Part shown: in pieces, positions 1 through 10,357 of the stretch
How the letters are laid out: the number at the start of each line of letters is the position of its first letter
Numbering within the stretch: position 1 is the stretch's first letter
Assembly (NCBI GenBank): GCA_018292915.2
Contig: JACVVK020000005.1
Span: forward strand, 2,731,001 to 2,795,000
Reading direction: 5' to 3'
Source: Batillaria attramentaria
Taxonomy: Eukaryota; Mollusca; Gastropoda; Batillariidae
Length of the DNA: 64,000 bases
Translations under genes and position numbers: made by a program
Notes under the pieces: model-generated
What the model saw: the letters and a program-made list of their open reading frames with translations, nothing else
Told to the model about the DNA's origin: nothing
Databases searched by the model: none

Positions 1-4
1 CACG

Positions 5-5
<1 letters not shown>

Positions 6-72
<67 letters not shown>
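6..72. repeat. (GT)n microsatellite
   Basis: An almost uninterrupted GT dinucleotide run opens the window. It is followed by a low-complexity stretch (T-run near 120-133, then G-rich to about 190). Nothing suggests a gene. Confidence 0.95.
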
Positions 73-74
<2 letters not shown>

Positions 75-199
75 ACGAAATTACCTTGTAGAAAAACGAA
101 GAAGGCTTCTTTAAGAAGATTTTTTTTTTTTTAAAGAAGGTGGGGTGGGGTGAGCGTGGGGGTAGTGGGATGGTGTTGGGGAGGAGGGCCGCCTCGGGG

Positions 200-1600
200 A
201 GAGGAGCTGCGGTTTGGCGGATTTTTCCCCCCTTACACCTTTTTTCCCGATGTCTCGGTGGGTTTTCATCAATCATCGATCGAATGTAAGCCACAGCGGA
301 TAACATAAAAACCCAAAAAAAAACCAAAACCCAAGAAAAACCCAAGAAATGAGTTCCTTGCTCACCGGGAGAGACAGATAACACAGAGCTCTCGTCATTC
401 CGCTATTGTGTAAATGTGCGATGTTTACGTAACATTTTACCAGTGTCGGCAGCGCGCTGTTGTTTGAAGTGATACACTCAGTGACACACGCACGGAACAA
501 TTTCTATCACACCTGCAGCGTTTTACACGGTGTGAGAGCAAAAGATCAATATGGCGGATGTTTTTCAGGTGCTATACTTTTTTGTGAACATCAGTTGCAT
601 GCAGACCCGCTACAAGCCACAAAAATATGAAATGTTTGTTGTTTGTTTTCTTTTCCTCTCTCTCTCTCTCTCTCCCTCCCCCTCTCTCTCTCTCTCTCTT
701 TTTTTTTTTTACTTCGATTCCTTCTTCATTTTTTTGTGGGTTTTTTCATCAATCACTACAGTATTTATCTTTGATTTCTGGTTTTCTTTTACATATACAT
801 ACGTATATAGCCTGCAGATCGTACATCGTAAGTACATGAGGTAATTTTTTTTTTTAAAGCGTAACTAAGCTTCAGCTAATAGATAGTACTAGATGCATAA
901 ACGGAGACTATAAGGCGAGTTTACGACTATTTCAAGACGTGAATGGCAATACACGCAGACAGTAGTCCAGACGGCAAGGCGCGAGAGACCAGAGCTAAGC
1001 CTCAGACTGGTTAGTGTAGTCCCTTATCATGCATTAGGTCCCAGAAACTTTCACTAACACTAACTACAATTTAAGGACGTGTGCGTGCTCCTATTTCAAA
1101 CGTTGATCGTAGTAGCACCAGAACCACTCTCCACCATCTTGCCTACCCCTCTCCGAGCGAGCGCACAGGTATACACGGCCACACGTGGAAACCATTGACA
1201 GTGTCAGTTCTGCAGCCATGTGGCATCGCGGGCTCTTTGATAGCGCTGCTGGTGTGGAGGCTGTCAGAAGAGGAATCGCCGAGCGTGCCCGATTTGAGAG
1301 CGAAACATGTGCGACAGTTCGCAGAGCCGCTTGTCTGGAATTGTAACCGGGTCTCCTTACCTCAGAGATAATATTATTTTATATTTAATCCTCTTACCAG
1401 TAACCAGAGTGTGTCCTCGAGCATGGTTGGCCGTGACGGCTCAGTCAGTCCATCCGTTGTCCTTTATGATCCTTGCGGTGCTTGGTGATTGAGCTCAAGG
1501 CCGGACAGCTCGAGTTTCGACGGGAGTTAGATACTTTGAGTCTTGGCGCCGCGAGCACAAAAAAAAGCTTCTCTTTCCACACCCAGATGACGACGAATTC
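200..1600. other. Mostly unique sequence, no gene seen
   Basis: This stretch holds a CT/T-rich patch (652-710) and short open frames without recognisable protein features. A piece at 1105-1165 weakly resembles the repeat Q motif (GTAGTAGCACCA) found twice near 7.2 kb. No promoter, splice pattern or repeat family could be assigned to the rest. Confidence 0.5.
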
Positions 1601-1607
1601 CAGGTTT

Positions 1608-2157
1608 ATCACTCACTTACTCATTCAATCTTTGCACGCCCTGACGATTTTAAGGTTTACCACTCACTCACTCATTCACTCACTCAATCAAACAATCTTT
1701 GCACGCCCTGACGCTTTCAAGGTTCACCACTCACTCACTCACTCACTCACTATTTGCACTCCCTGACGCTTTCAAGGTTCACCACTCACTCACTATTTGC
1801 ACTCCCTGACGCTTTCAAGGTTCACCACTCACTCACTCACTCACTCACTATTTGCACTCCCTGACGCTTTCAAGGTTCACCACTCACTCACTCACTCACT
1901 CACTATTTGCACTCCCTGGCGCTTTCAAGGTTCACCACTCACTCACTCACTCACTCACTCACTATTTGCACTCCCTGACGCTTTCAAGGTTCACCACTCA
2001 CTCACTATTTGCACTCCCTGACGCTTTCAAGGTTCACCACTCACTCACCCACTCAGTATTTGCACTCCCTGACGCTTTCAAGGTTCACCACTCACTCACT
2101 CACTCACTCATTCTTTGCACTCCCTGACGCTTTCAAGGTTTACCACTCACCCACTCA
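1608..2157. repeat. Minisatellite, about ten units of 41-59 bp with (CACT)n length variation
   Basis: Ten units share the core TGACGCTTTCAAGGTT followed by CACCACTCACT. They differ mainly in the number of CACT tetramers, so unit length varies from about 41 to 59 bp. Central units are nearly identical (one has GGCG for GACG), while the first and last are more diverged, as expected when unequal exchange homogenises the middle. The open frames here (Leu-His-Ser-Thr rich) come from the tandem repeat and are not genes. Confidence 0.93.
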
Positions 2158-2159
2158 AT

Positions 2160-3060
2160 GAGCCAATCAAATCTCGTACTCAATCAAAAACTGATCCACT
2201 GCCAGTCGCGCAGTCATTTCATCTGTTTAGTGAACCAAAGATCACTCGCTCATCAATCAATGAAACACGCAGAATAAAAAGTGTAGCCAATCAATTTGAT
2301 ATGAAAAAAAAAATCCATGCAAACATTCAATTCATTCAATATTCATTATTTTCATTCAGTCGTTTTATCAACCGATTTAACGCAAAACCGCCGTTGTAAC
2401 CGTCCCGAAATCACGTTCAGTTTGTCTCTCCGTAACTCTTTGCATTGAATCAGCATGCACATAAAAATAAGACACGCGAAATTCTGACACAAGAAAAATT
2501 CAAAACACGATGTACCCTACTCGTAAAACTTTGTAATCTAGTTCGGAATAAGCTTACGGCGTCTTTTTTTTTTTTTTTTTGGCTCCTTACACAACACACC
2601 GTCGACCGAGAGCTGAGGCCGGATGCAAGAGCCTAAGTTACGTTCACGCTGTCTTCAACAATATTTTGGCGGCAAACACTGCACGAAACTGATGCACAGG
2701 GCAGAGAAACTGATCACAGTCCCACCGCTAAAAAACATACACCGATCTCTGCTTCCAGCTGCTCGTCAGTTTCCGTCCCCCGAGGGAATTCTGGGACCTC
2801 CAGTGGCTTCCCCTTGCTGGAAAAAAAGAATGAAGGATTGTTTCCCTTGCCTGATTTTGTGCTCATTTTCTGCTGAGACCGTAAAACTTATTCAAAGTTT
2901 TTTTTCATTTTTTTTTCATGGGGTATGGTAATCTGCTCGGCTGACCGCTACATACATTGTATTTCCTTGTTAATATTGTTCTTAATTTTTCACTGTGTGA
3001 CTCAAAAGACTCAAACTTTGAATTTTCATGAAAACATGTAATTATCTCAACACCGCAGCC
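2160..3060. other. No recognisable feature
   Basis: AT-rich sequence with a 19-T run near 2562-2580 and T-rich patches near 2900. Short open frames cross it without conserved motifs. I see no repeat shared with the rest of the window. Confidence 0.45.
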
Positions 3061-3068
3061 GGGCTCCT

Positions 3069-3098
3069 ACCCCCCCCCCCCCCCCCCCCCCCCCCCCG
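3069..3098. repeat. Poly(C) run
   Basis: About 29 consecutive C bases. A run this long can form i-motif or G-quadruplex structure on its two strands and is prone to length error in sequencing. Confidence 0.9.
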
Positions 3099-3181
3099 GG
3101 TCTTCTCAGTCGCACAGTCGCATTTAAAGATTGTACAACACTTTTGCGGATTCCTGCCGGCACTTCGGCGCCAGCTGTAGC

Positions 3182-3183
<2 letters not shown>

Positions 3184-3234
<51 letters not shown>
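3184..3234. repeat. (AC)n microsatellite
   Basis: Perfect AC dinucleotide run just upstream of two tandem tSINE-A copies. Confidence 0.95.
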
Positions 3235-3237
<3 letters not shown>

Positions 3238-3290
3238 ACCAGTGCGCATTGTGTGCCCAGGTGCTAAGTTTCGCCTTGTCGGACGGGTAG

Positions 3291-3455
3291 GCGGGACACT
3301 GAGACTGTCCAGCGGTAGAGCATTGGACTTCAGTTATGTCGTGAGTTCAATTCCCGGCCGGGGCCAAAATATTTGTGCTGCGCTTTTCCTCGTTGCCCCG
3401 TCTTCGATATCACCCGTATGTGATAGAAAAAGACGTTACACCCTTAGCTCCTAAA
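3291..3455 (+). mobile_element. tSINE-A copy 1 (tRNA-derived SINE), diverged
   Basis: The head keeps GGTAGAGCATTGGACTTC and the B-box-like GTGAGTTCAATTCCCG. The body keeps CAAAATATTTGTGCTG, TTGCCCCGTC and GACGTTACACC. It is more diverged than copy 2, which starts about 10 bp downstream, so the pair probably represents two independent insertions. Confidence 0.85.
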
Positions 3456-3463
3456 AGCCCGGA

Positions 3464-3634
3464 AGCCGGGGTGGTCGAATGGTAGAGCGTTGGACTTCTA
3501 ATGCTCGGGTCATGAGTTCGACACCGGCTGGGGCCAAATATTTGTGCTGGCTTTTTCATCGTTGCCCCGTCTTTGATATCACCCTTATGTGGTGGAAAAG
3601 GACGTTAACCCCCCCAAACACCCACCCACCCAAG
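3464..3634 (+). mobile_element. tSINE-A copy 2, near full length
   Basis: The head matches animal tRNA-Arg(UCU) around the anticodon arm: GCGTTGGACTTCTAATGC, with anticodon TCT inside CTTCTAAT. B-box and body follow (CCAAATATTTGTGCTGGC, GGTGGAAAAGGACGTTAA), ending in a C/A-rich tail of CACCC units. RNA polymerase III transcription from internal A and B boxes is expected for such elements. Confidence 0.92.
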
Positions 3635-4093
3635 CCCATGCAAAAATCGCAATTTCACTTGAAATCTCCACAGATCACTAGAAGCCACTTCAAGCCACTA
3701 TTAGGCAATCTGGCTGCGGTGGTGATCTCGGGCCCAGCGGGGAAGACCCACACCTTGCGTAATAGTGGCTTAAAGTGGCTCCTACTGGTGTGCAGTGGCT
3801 TAATCTTTTCAACCAGTCTTATTCAACAGTGGGCAGGGGGTGGTCATGCACGGGCTCTTAAGAGTTATACGCCCTTGCCTTGTCGGAGCAACTCGGTTGA
3901 GTTGCAACCCTGTACCTTGGTCCCTGCTTCTCTTGGCCCCTGCGATGACGGCCAAGTCGGGCTAACCGAGACCGAGCCGAGCTAAGTGATACCTAAGAAG
4001 GAAACTGAAAACAAAAATACTCGGTGACAAGGAAAGTGGACAGTTGCGAACAACTTTGAGGTCCCAGTGTTATTTCATAGTGTGCACAGAAGC

Positions 4094-4323
4094 GGTGAAA
4101 ACTGTCGCATTTTACCAGCACAGTACATTTTCAGCCTGGTTAGAGAGTATTTCCTGCATGAGTTGTCCCTCGCGCATACAGACCCGCATCAAGCATGCAT
4201 TTTTCGTGGGAGCTTTGTGCTCTGCCACGAAAAATGCGTGCTGGGTTGCGGCAAGGGAGACAACACATGCAGGCAATACTCTCTGAAAATGTACTGTGCT
4301 GGTGAATGCGACAGTTTTCATCG
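4094..4323. mobile_element. Foldback M (palindromic MITE-like element, about 230 bp)
   Basis: Two arms of about 105 bp are inverted copies. GGTGAAAACTGTCGCATT on the left pairs with its complement at the right end, and the inner parts GCATTTTTCGTGG/CCACGAAAAATGC close a long hairpin. No internal coding capacity is seen. Family and target duplication are uncertain (possible GCG/CGC flanks). Open frames on both strands here are a by-product of the palindrome. Confidence 0.8.
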
Positions 4324-4865
4324 CCCGGGTACAGGTTTGCTTGAGTTGTAGCTAATGCCCAAGAACCTTCACACTCCCTCGTCTGTGACGGAGTAAAGGC
4401 CGTTCAGTTAGTCGGTAAGCCTCCAGTGACGTAACCCGTAACAAACCCTGATCCCGCTTTCCGCCGTTAACGGGACTTTCCCCAGTCTGTTTTTCATCTT
4501 GACCATTCACCTGTGGTCAGGTTCAAAGACCGCTCTCTACTCACAGACTACTCTCAGCTAATGCGGACGGTGTATTATAAGAAGTAGATAAGGTGGGTGG
4601 AAGGATCAGAGAGGTGAAGTGGTGGGACCGGAGAAGAAGAGCGGTAGTGGCGGGGGTGGGAGGAAGGAAGGGGATGGGGTGGGGTGGGGATGGGGGAAGG
4701 TAATGGTTGGTTTAGACATTTTTATTGCAATACGGGTTGTATAACTGAACAACTAAGGAGCATGAACAAGCACAGCTTATGGTAATGATCAGGGTGGAAC
4801 AAATACAGTGTGACAGTGCTGCAATGGCAGACTAGATTATTCCTAGAATCTGATAAATTAACGCT

Positions 4866-5004
4866 ACGGGGGGGGGGGGGGGGGGGAGAGAGAGAGAGAG
4901 AGAATGACAATGGGACAATGACAATGGCGATGACGATCCTTTATTTTGCAAAAGTAGAAGATCTTGGCCAAAAGGCCAGTTTGCAGTCTAGCTAGACTAC
5001 TTGC

Positions 5005-5038
<34 letters not shown>

Positions 5039-5039
5039 A
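4866..5039. repeat. Poly(G), (GA)n and R-type retroposon end
   Basis: A run of about 19 G is followed by (GA)n, then a diverged minus-strand R-family retroposon end (GAATGACAATGG ... CCTTTATTTTGCA) and another (GA)n at 5007-5037. On the minus strand R carries an AATAAAGG motif followed by (CATTGT)n and CT. Confidence 0.65.
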
Positions 5040-5202
5040 GGGTGTTTCGGGGATTAACGTCCTTTTCCACCACATACGGGTGATATCAAAGACGGGGCAA
5101 CGATGAAAAAGCCAGCACAAATATTTGGCCCCAGCCGGCGAGATACGAACTCACGACCCGAGCATTAGAAGTCCAACGCTCTACCATTCGGCCACCCCGG
5201 CC
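5040..5202 (-). mobile_element. tSINE-A copy 3, full length, inside a (GA)n tract
   Basis: Minus-strand copy running from GTTTCGGGGATTAACGTCC to the head complement CTACCATTCGGCCACCCCGG. (GA)n lies on both sides (5007-5037 and 5203-5226), so on the SINE sense strand the flanks are CT. Confidence 0.93.
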
Positions 5203-5438
5203 GAGAGAGAGAGAGAGAGAGAGAGAGGTGTTTCATGTGTACTCGCACAATCTTCAGCCTTCATACGTAGAAAAGGGTCACTTACATACACAAAATGTCA
5301 CAAGATTTGTCTACTGTGAATGTGGTTCTAATTGTGATATGACAGCCTGCAAGATATGATAGTATAATCGAAAAAACAACAAAAACAACAACAACAACAA
5401 CCCGAAAGCAACAGGGTGACTCAACTAAAGAGGAGAAA

Positions 5439-5705
5439 ATGACCCCTTACGGCTCAACTCTTCTTAACAGACAGCTGAGTATGTCATCGTGGCAAAAGAC
5501 ATGGACAGTCACTTTACCCCCCGCCGCTGCAATAAATCTTGTGTATAGATGCATGCCCGAGGTGACGTTTAAGGACTCGGCAGAGCATTCCCCAGTCACA
5601 AGCGACTTCAAGGATCTGCTTGCCTCAGCCGAAATTACCCGGGAGGTAGGCAAGATGGCCCAGGGAGATACCGATGCTACTACGATTCAGATGTTTCGAC
5701 GCTGA
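5439..5705 (+). other. Unrecognised 88-codon open frame, weak coding candidate
   Basis: The open frame has no tandem-repeat composition and does not overlap a repeat family identified here. The translation is hydrophilic and mixed, with no motif I recognise. A GAG/GTAGGC junction near 5644 could be a splice donor and CAACAG near 5415 an acceptor, but neither is strong. It may be a chance ORF. Confidence 0.12.
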
Positions 5706-5817
5706 TTGCTGTCAGACAAAGCCACGTGTTTTGAAATATGATCATGCACGTGATACGTCTTTACGTCATAATAATGTGTCAGTGATAAATGCCCCCTTTA
5801 TTTTCTACCAAAAAGCA

Positions 5818-6212
5818 TAATAATAATAATAATAATAATTGAATATTGTATAGGTGCTTTACCCAATTTCTTGAACTGGCTCAAAGCGCCGCGAACTGAA
5901 CCCAACACGCACGCTCACGTGAATCACACCCATTCTCTCACACACTGTACACGAACACATTACAATCACGTGGTGCACAGGGACAGCGCAGCAATTTAAG
6001 TTTCGAAATTTTAGAATTGGCTGAACATTTCCAAAGCAGAGGGGGGGGGGGGGGGAGGAAGCCGGAGTACCCGGAGAGAACCCCCGACGATCGGCCCGAA
6101 TGAACGATGCCACGTACGAGAAGGGAAAATTATTCGCCCCGGGTGGGACTCGAACCTGACCTCTCGCATTGGTGGCGAAGTCTCTTAAACCACTAGACCA
6201 CCGGCTGCCTCA
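5818..6212 (-). mobile_element. tSINE-L copy 1, full length
   Basis: On the minus strand the tRNA-like head reads GGTGGTCTAGTGGTTTAAG (A box) and GGTTCGAGTCCCACC (B box), followed by a body of about 300 bp and an (ATT)n tail (TAA repeats at 5819-5839 on the plus strand). The GGTGGTCTAGTGGTT start is like tRNA-Glu or tRNA-Asp heads. A poly(G) expansion lies at 6041-6055. Confidence 0.92.
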
Positions 6213-6444
6213 AAAGTCTTTTTTTTTTTTTTTTTTTTCTTTTCTTTTCTCGGTGCTACCCACAGTGAGATGGGATACTGAACTAAACTCACATTTGAAA
6301 ATGGAAACACTTGGTGCTACTGTGTACTGAATCTCGGTTTTCCTTGTATAAAAGAAAGGGACCAGAAAACCACTTTCACTAATAATTATAGCAATGTTAA
6401 TATTTTTATGTTCACAGATCGTTCTGAGCTGTTTTCGTGGTATC

Positions 6445-6860
6445 TATCATCACACCACTTAGACGCCTGCACAGTGACAGCGTCTCTAATGCTGGCACTG
6501 GGCCAAACAGAAGCGTACTCGATGACGCGGCGACCACGCTGAGCGCCGCTCCAGTAGTGTAACAACAGTCGTGGAATTTGAATGTTCGACTCAGTGTTCG
6601 CGCCAAGTGTAAACAACATTGTATCGCATTAAGAGTCCCGGCTGGGACCAAATATTTGTGCTGGCTTTTTCATCGTTGCCCCGTCTTTGATATCACCCTA
6701 TGTGGTGGAAAAGGACGTTAAACCCGCAAACACCCCACCCACTCGCATTAAGAGCTGTACTAATCATCAAGACAGAGTATTTTGAGCGTACAGTCGCACT
6801 CACGAGCGAAACTGTTCCAGAACATTTACGCTGGCTTAGCAAAGATGAAATTATCCCGTT
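6445..6860. repeat. Dispersed repeat W, interrupted by tSINE-A
   Basis: Shares CAGTGACAGCGTCT, AATTTGAATGTTCGAC and GCTGTACTAATCATCAAG with 37050-37330 and, in part, with 61270-61370. At 6636-6742 it is split by a truncated SINE that the 37-kb copy lacks. Class unknown; no coding capacity seen. Confidence 0.85.
6636..6742 (+). mobile_element. tSINE-A copy 4, 5'-truncated, 12-bp target duplication
   Basis: Only the 3' two thirds remain, from CCCGGCTGGGACC to CACCCCACCC. TCGCATTAAGAG occurs at 6624-6635 and again at 6743-6754. The uninterrupted target is visible in the other W copy near 37220, so this is a proven insertion with loss of the tRNA head. Confidence 0.95.
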
Positions 6861-6939
6861 GAATACATTACTACAATGTAAAGACGCCACATGCTCATAT
6901 TTCAACCAATCATGTATATTTTACCGGAGAATCGTAGTA

Positions 6940-7140
6940 GCGTGGAAGCGTGGAATGCGGCCCTGTCCTTCAGTCCCAAACCACACGGACCTCCATAGCA
7001 TCATCTTACCATCATTCTCATCTCCTTCATCGTGCATAATAAAAAATTGCCCCAGCTTCCGAGCCCTCCGCGTATTCCACCCATTACCAGGGAGGAACAC
7101 AACTGGATCTGGCAAAAGAGTTGGGGCAGCCAAAAAGAGA
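6940..7140 (+). mobile_element. tSINE-P copy, 3' part
   Basis: Carries CCACACGGACCTCCATAGCAT, the conserved AATTGCCCCAGCTTCCGAGC and the end GTTGGGGCAGCCAAAAAG. The family is assigned by comparison with the 33.3-33.8 kb copy, which keeps a tRNA-like head. Confidence 0.85.
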
Positions 7141-7152
7141 GAGAGAGAGAGA

Positions 7153-7340
7153 ATCGTAGTAGCACCAAAAACTCACAGCCATTTTGACTACCCCCCCCCC
7201 CCCCCCCCCCCCCAAGCAGTTATGAAAGGCCGAAGTCTTGTAGAGAGAGAGAGAGAGAGAGTCGTAGTAGCACCAAAAATTCACAGCCATTTTGACTACC
7301 CCCTGAGCAGTTATGAAAGGCCTAAGTCTTGTAGACAGGG
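7153..7340. repeat. Repeat Q, tandem duplication with poly(C) expansion
   Basis: Two units of about 80-90 bp (7153-7243 and 7261-7334) share TCGTAGTAGCACCAAAAA, TTTTGACTACCC and GCAGTTATGAAAGGCC, separated by (GA)n. Unit 1 has 23 C where unit 2 has only CCCCC, so the homopolymer expanded after duplication. Confidence 0.9.
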
Positions 7341-7689
7341 GGGAAAAAGGCCGCTCCTAATTGCGCAGAATGGCTGACAGGAATATGGCTGCTCGCTTGC
7401 ACCCTGAGGGGACCAGAAAGTCAGCGTAATGACTTGGAGTCTAGGCTGGAGTGACAAGAGAAAGCTAATTAACCAGGAAAGGAACCTTGACAGATGAACT
7501 TTTTCCCCACTGTATCTCGTGACATGCGTGCCGTCTGTCGCATGATTATGTGCTCCGTGATCAGTTGGCGGTTTACAGTTGTCCGTCAGGAACGACTTAA
7601 TTGTGCTTGTTTGTCCGGCCTCTCAGTCTCAGTCGTGGTGGTTAGGGTCATTTACGACAAGAGTGGGATGGCGTGGAGGGGTATGGCGA

Positions 7690-8640
7690 TGGAAAATGTG
7701 CAGGTTCAGCGTGTGAATTGAACATCAGTTGAATAGAGGAACATGTTTAGGATCGAGTCAAGGGGTAAACTGAATATGACTCGGAATGGGAAGGGGTAGA
7801 GGAGTGGGTGTTTTGGAATCTTACGTCCTTTTTCACCACGTCTGGGTGATATCAAAGACGGGGTGACGAGAAAAAAAAGCCAGCATAAATATGTGACCCC
7901 ACTGAGCCGGGATTCGAACTCACGACTCGAGCATTGGGAGTCCAACGATGTACGGCATTCAGCTACCCCGGCTCCCGAAATGAGAAGGGAAAAATGTGCA
8001 GGTTCAGCGTGTGAATTGAACATCAGTTGAAGAGGGGAAAATCTTCAGGATTAACTTGTAAACTGAATGGTGAATGGGAGGGGGAAAATGTGGAAGTTTG
8101 ACGTGTAAGCTGAACATCAGTTGAAGAGGGGAACATGTGCAGGATCAATGTGTAGACTGAACATGAATGGGAAGGGGAAAATGTGCGAGTTCAACATGTA
8201 AGTTGAATAATGTATCGGTTAAAGAGGGAGACATGTACAGGTTCAACGTGTTAATTGAATATGAATGCAATGGGAAGGGGAAAACTGACTGATGTGGAAG
8301 TTCAACGTGTAAATTGAATATCACTTGAAGAGGGGAGAAATGTGCAGGTTCACCGTATAAACTGAGTGTCAGTTGAAGACTGAGTGGAAAATGTTCAGAT
8401 TCGACCTGTAAACTGAATATCAATTGCGGAAAGGGGAAAAAATGCAGGTTCAACGTAAAAAGTGAAGATCGGTTGAGGAGGGTAAAATGTACAGGTTCAA
8501 TGTGTGAATTAAATATCAGGATCAGCGTGTAAATTGAACATGAATGGGAAATGGAAAATGTGCAGGTTCAACGTGTAACTTGATATCAATAGAAGAAGAG
8601 GGAAAATGTGCATGTTCAACTTGTAAAATGAATGTCAGTG
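7690..8640. repeat. Degenerate flank of the 46-bp minisatellite
   Basis: Irregular repeats of AATGTGCAGGTTCAACGTGT and TTGAACATCAGTTGAAG spaced about 45-65 bp apart lead into the homogeneous array. A tSINE-A copy is inserted at 7803-7975. The sequence resembles older, unhomogenised units. Confidence 0.85.
7803..7975 (-). mobile_element. tSINE-A copy 5 inside the minisatellite flank
   Basis: Full-length minus copy from GTGGGTGTTTTGGAATC to the head complement CTACCCCGGCTCC. The flanks GAATGGGAAGGGG and GAAATGAGAAGGG may be a decayed target duplication. Confidence 0.9.
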
Positions 8641-9560
8641 AAAAGGGGGAAATACGTAGGTTCAACTTGTAAAGTGAATTTCAATGAAAAGGGGGAAATA
8701 CGTAGGTTCAACTTGTAAAGTGAATTTCAATGAAAAGGGGGAAATATGTAGGTTCAACTTGTAAAATGAATTTCAATGAAAAGGGGGAAATACGTAGGTT
8801 CAACTTGTAAAATGAATATCAATGAAAAGGGGGAAATACGTAGGTTCAACTTGTAAAATGAATATCAATGAAAAGGGGGAAATACGTAGGTTCAACTTGT
8901 AAAATGAATATCAATGAAAAGGGGGAAATACGTAGGTTCAACTTGTAAAATGAATTTCAATGAAAAGGGGGAAATACGTAGGTTCAACTTGTAAAATGAA
9001 TTTCAATGAAAAGGGGGAAATATGTAGGTTCAACTTGTGAAATGAATATCAGTGAAAAGGGAGAAATTTGTGGGTTCAACTTGTGAAATGAATTTCAATG
9101 AAAAGGGGGAAATACGTAGGTTCAACTTGTAAAATGAATTTCAATGAAAAGGGGGAAATATGTAGGTTCAACTTGTGAAATGAATATCAGTGAAAAGGGA
9201 GAAATTTGTGGGTTCAACTTGTGAAATGAATTTCAATGAAAAGGGGGAAATACGTAGGTTCAACTTGTAAAATGAATTTCAATGAAAAGGGGGAAATATG
9301 TAGGTTCAACTTGTGAAATGAATATCAGTGAAAAGGGAGAAATTTGTGGGTTCAACTTGTGAAATGAATTTCAATGAAAAGGGGGAAATACGTAGGTTCA
9401 ACTTGTAAAATGAATTTCAATGAAAAGGGGGAAATATGTAGGTTCAACTTGTGAAATGAATATCAATGAAAAGGGAGAAATTTGTGGGTTCAACTTGTAA
9501 ATTGAATATCAATGAGACTGAAGGGGGAAATATGTAGGTTCAACCTGTAAATTAAATTTC
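8641..9560. repeat. 46-bp minisatellite with 138-bp higher-order repeat
   Basis: About twenty units of AAAAGGGGGAAATACGTAGG ... TTCAACTTGTAAA repeat at exactly 46 bp. From about 9000, three variant units recur as a block: TATGTAGG marks the block at 9021, 9159, 9297 and 9435, always 138 bp (3 x 46) apart. The final units at 9480-9560 decay. No coding sense. Confidence 0.95.
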
Positions 9561-9902
9561 AATGGAATGGGGAAAAGGTGCGGGTCCAATACTAATGTAT
9601 ACTTCACAAAGCAATGACAGGAGTCGCCGAGCGACCCTCCATCTTCATTTCTATGTTGGTAACGCTGCTGACTGAGATGGAAGACTGCCGTTTTCGAAGC
9701 TCTAAGCTGTTTACCAGATTTTGTGGCTTCTAGTATTAAAGAAATACGACTTTCTTTGAGGTTTACGGTCAATTTTTGAACACTGATTGGGACTCGAAAT
9801 AGCTGATCAAAATAACACCAATCAGCGCTGTCTAGCTGGTCCTCAGTCCGCAACCAAATAACGTCGTCTGCTCAGTACACGGTGCACTTCTAAAACAGCT
9901 AA

Positions 9903-10209
9903 AGCCGGCTCTTAACTGGGCACTGCGGAGCGCCACAGTGCTGTCCACAGTTGTGACACAGTTGTGATTTTAGGGGTTTCCGCCGCTGTGGCGTCATCAC
10001 AGCAACCTGGATTTCAAATAGCCACAACAGATTCGGATTGGCTGCACTACGTCACTCGGCGCGCAAACATGGCGGACAGCGCATCTTCAATCGGTTTGTC
10101 ACCGAGGACAGCTGTGTTCTGTAGTTTTGTAGTTAGTAGACACACCGAGCGCAGCGACTGTGATGTGCACATGTGTGTTTCGCGCGCTGTGCCCAGTTAG
10201 GAGCAGGCT
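9903..10209 (+). mobile_element. MITE-D copy 1 (TAA target duplication, PIF/Harbinger-like)
   Basis: Terminal inverted repeats AGCCGGCTCTTAACTGGGCA and the right-end complement are flanked by TAA at 9900-9902 and 10210-10212. The empty target CTAATACG is present in repeat F at 27870-27872. There is no transposase, so it is non-autonomous. A 3-bp TWA duplication is typical of PIF/Harbinger; superfamily assignment is inference. It carries a CCAAT, CRE-like and YY1-like cluster at 10037-10075. Confidence 0.93.
10037..10075 (+). promoter_or_regulatory. CCAAT / CRE-like / YY1-like motif cluster inside MITE-D
   Basis: ATTGG (10037-10041, inverted CCAAT), TACGTCAC (10048-10055, CRE/ATF-like) and ACATGGCGG (10067-10075, YY1-like) lie within 40 bp. 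The order and spacing recur in the other three long MITE-D copies with single defects. Known animal housekeeping promoters use these motifs; activity here is not shown. Confidence 0.4.
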
Positions 10210-10357
10210 TAATACGCTGGCCAGAGTCACCACAATGGCCTCAGATGCTATATACTGTGACCTGGGTGACTGATTCTCGTGAGGCACAGATTCAGCGCAT
10301 TCGATGACAGACTGATTTTCCAGACGCTGTTGTTTGCCTGTCATACGTATTGAGGCT

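Noticed and set aside
3464..3540. Apparent tRNA-Arg genes at the tSINE-A heads
   Set aside because: All heads continue into the same SINE body, acceptor stems do not pair properly, and several copies have target duplications at the SINE ends.
6700..7377. 225-codon plus-strand open frame
   Set aside because: It runs through tSINE-A tail, repeat W, tSINE-P and the duplicated repeat Q, and its middle is GA and poly(C) repeats. The composition explains the lack of stops.
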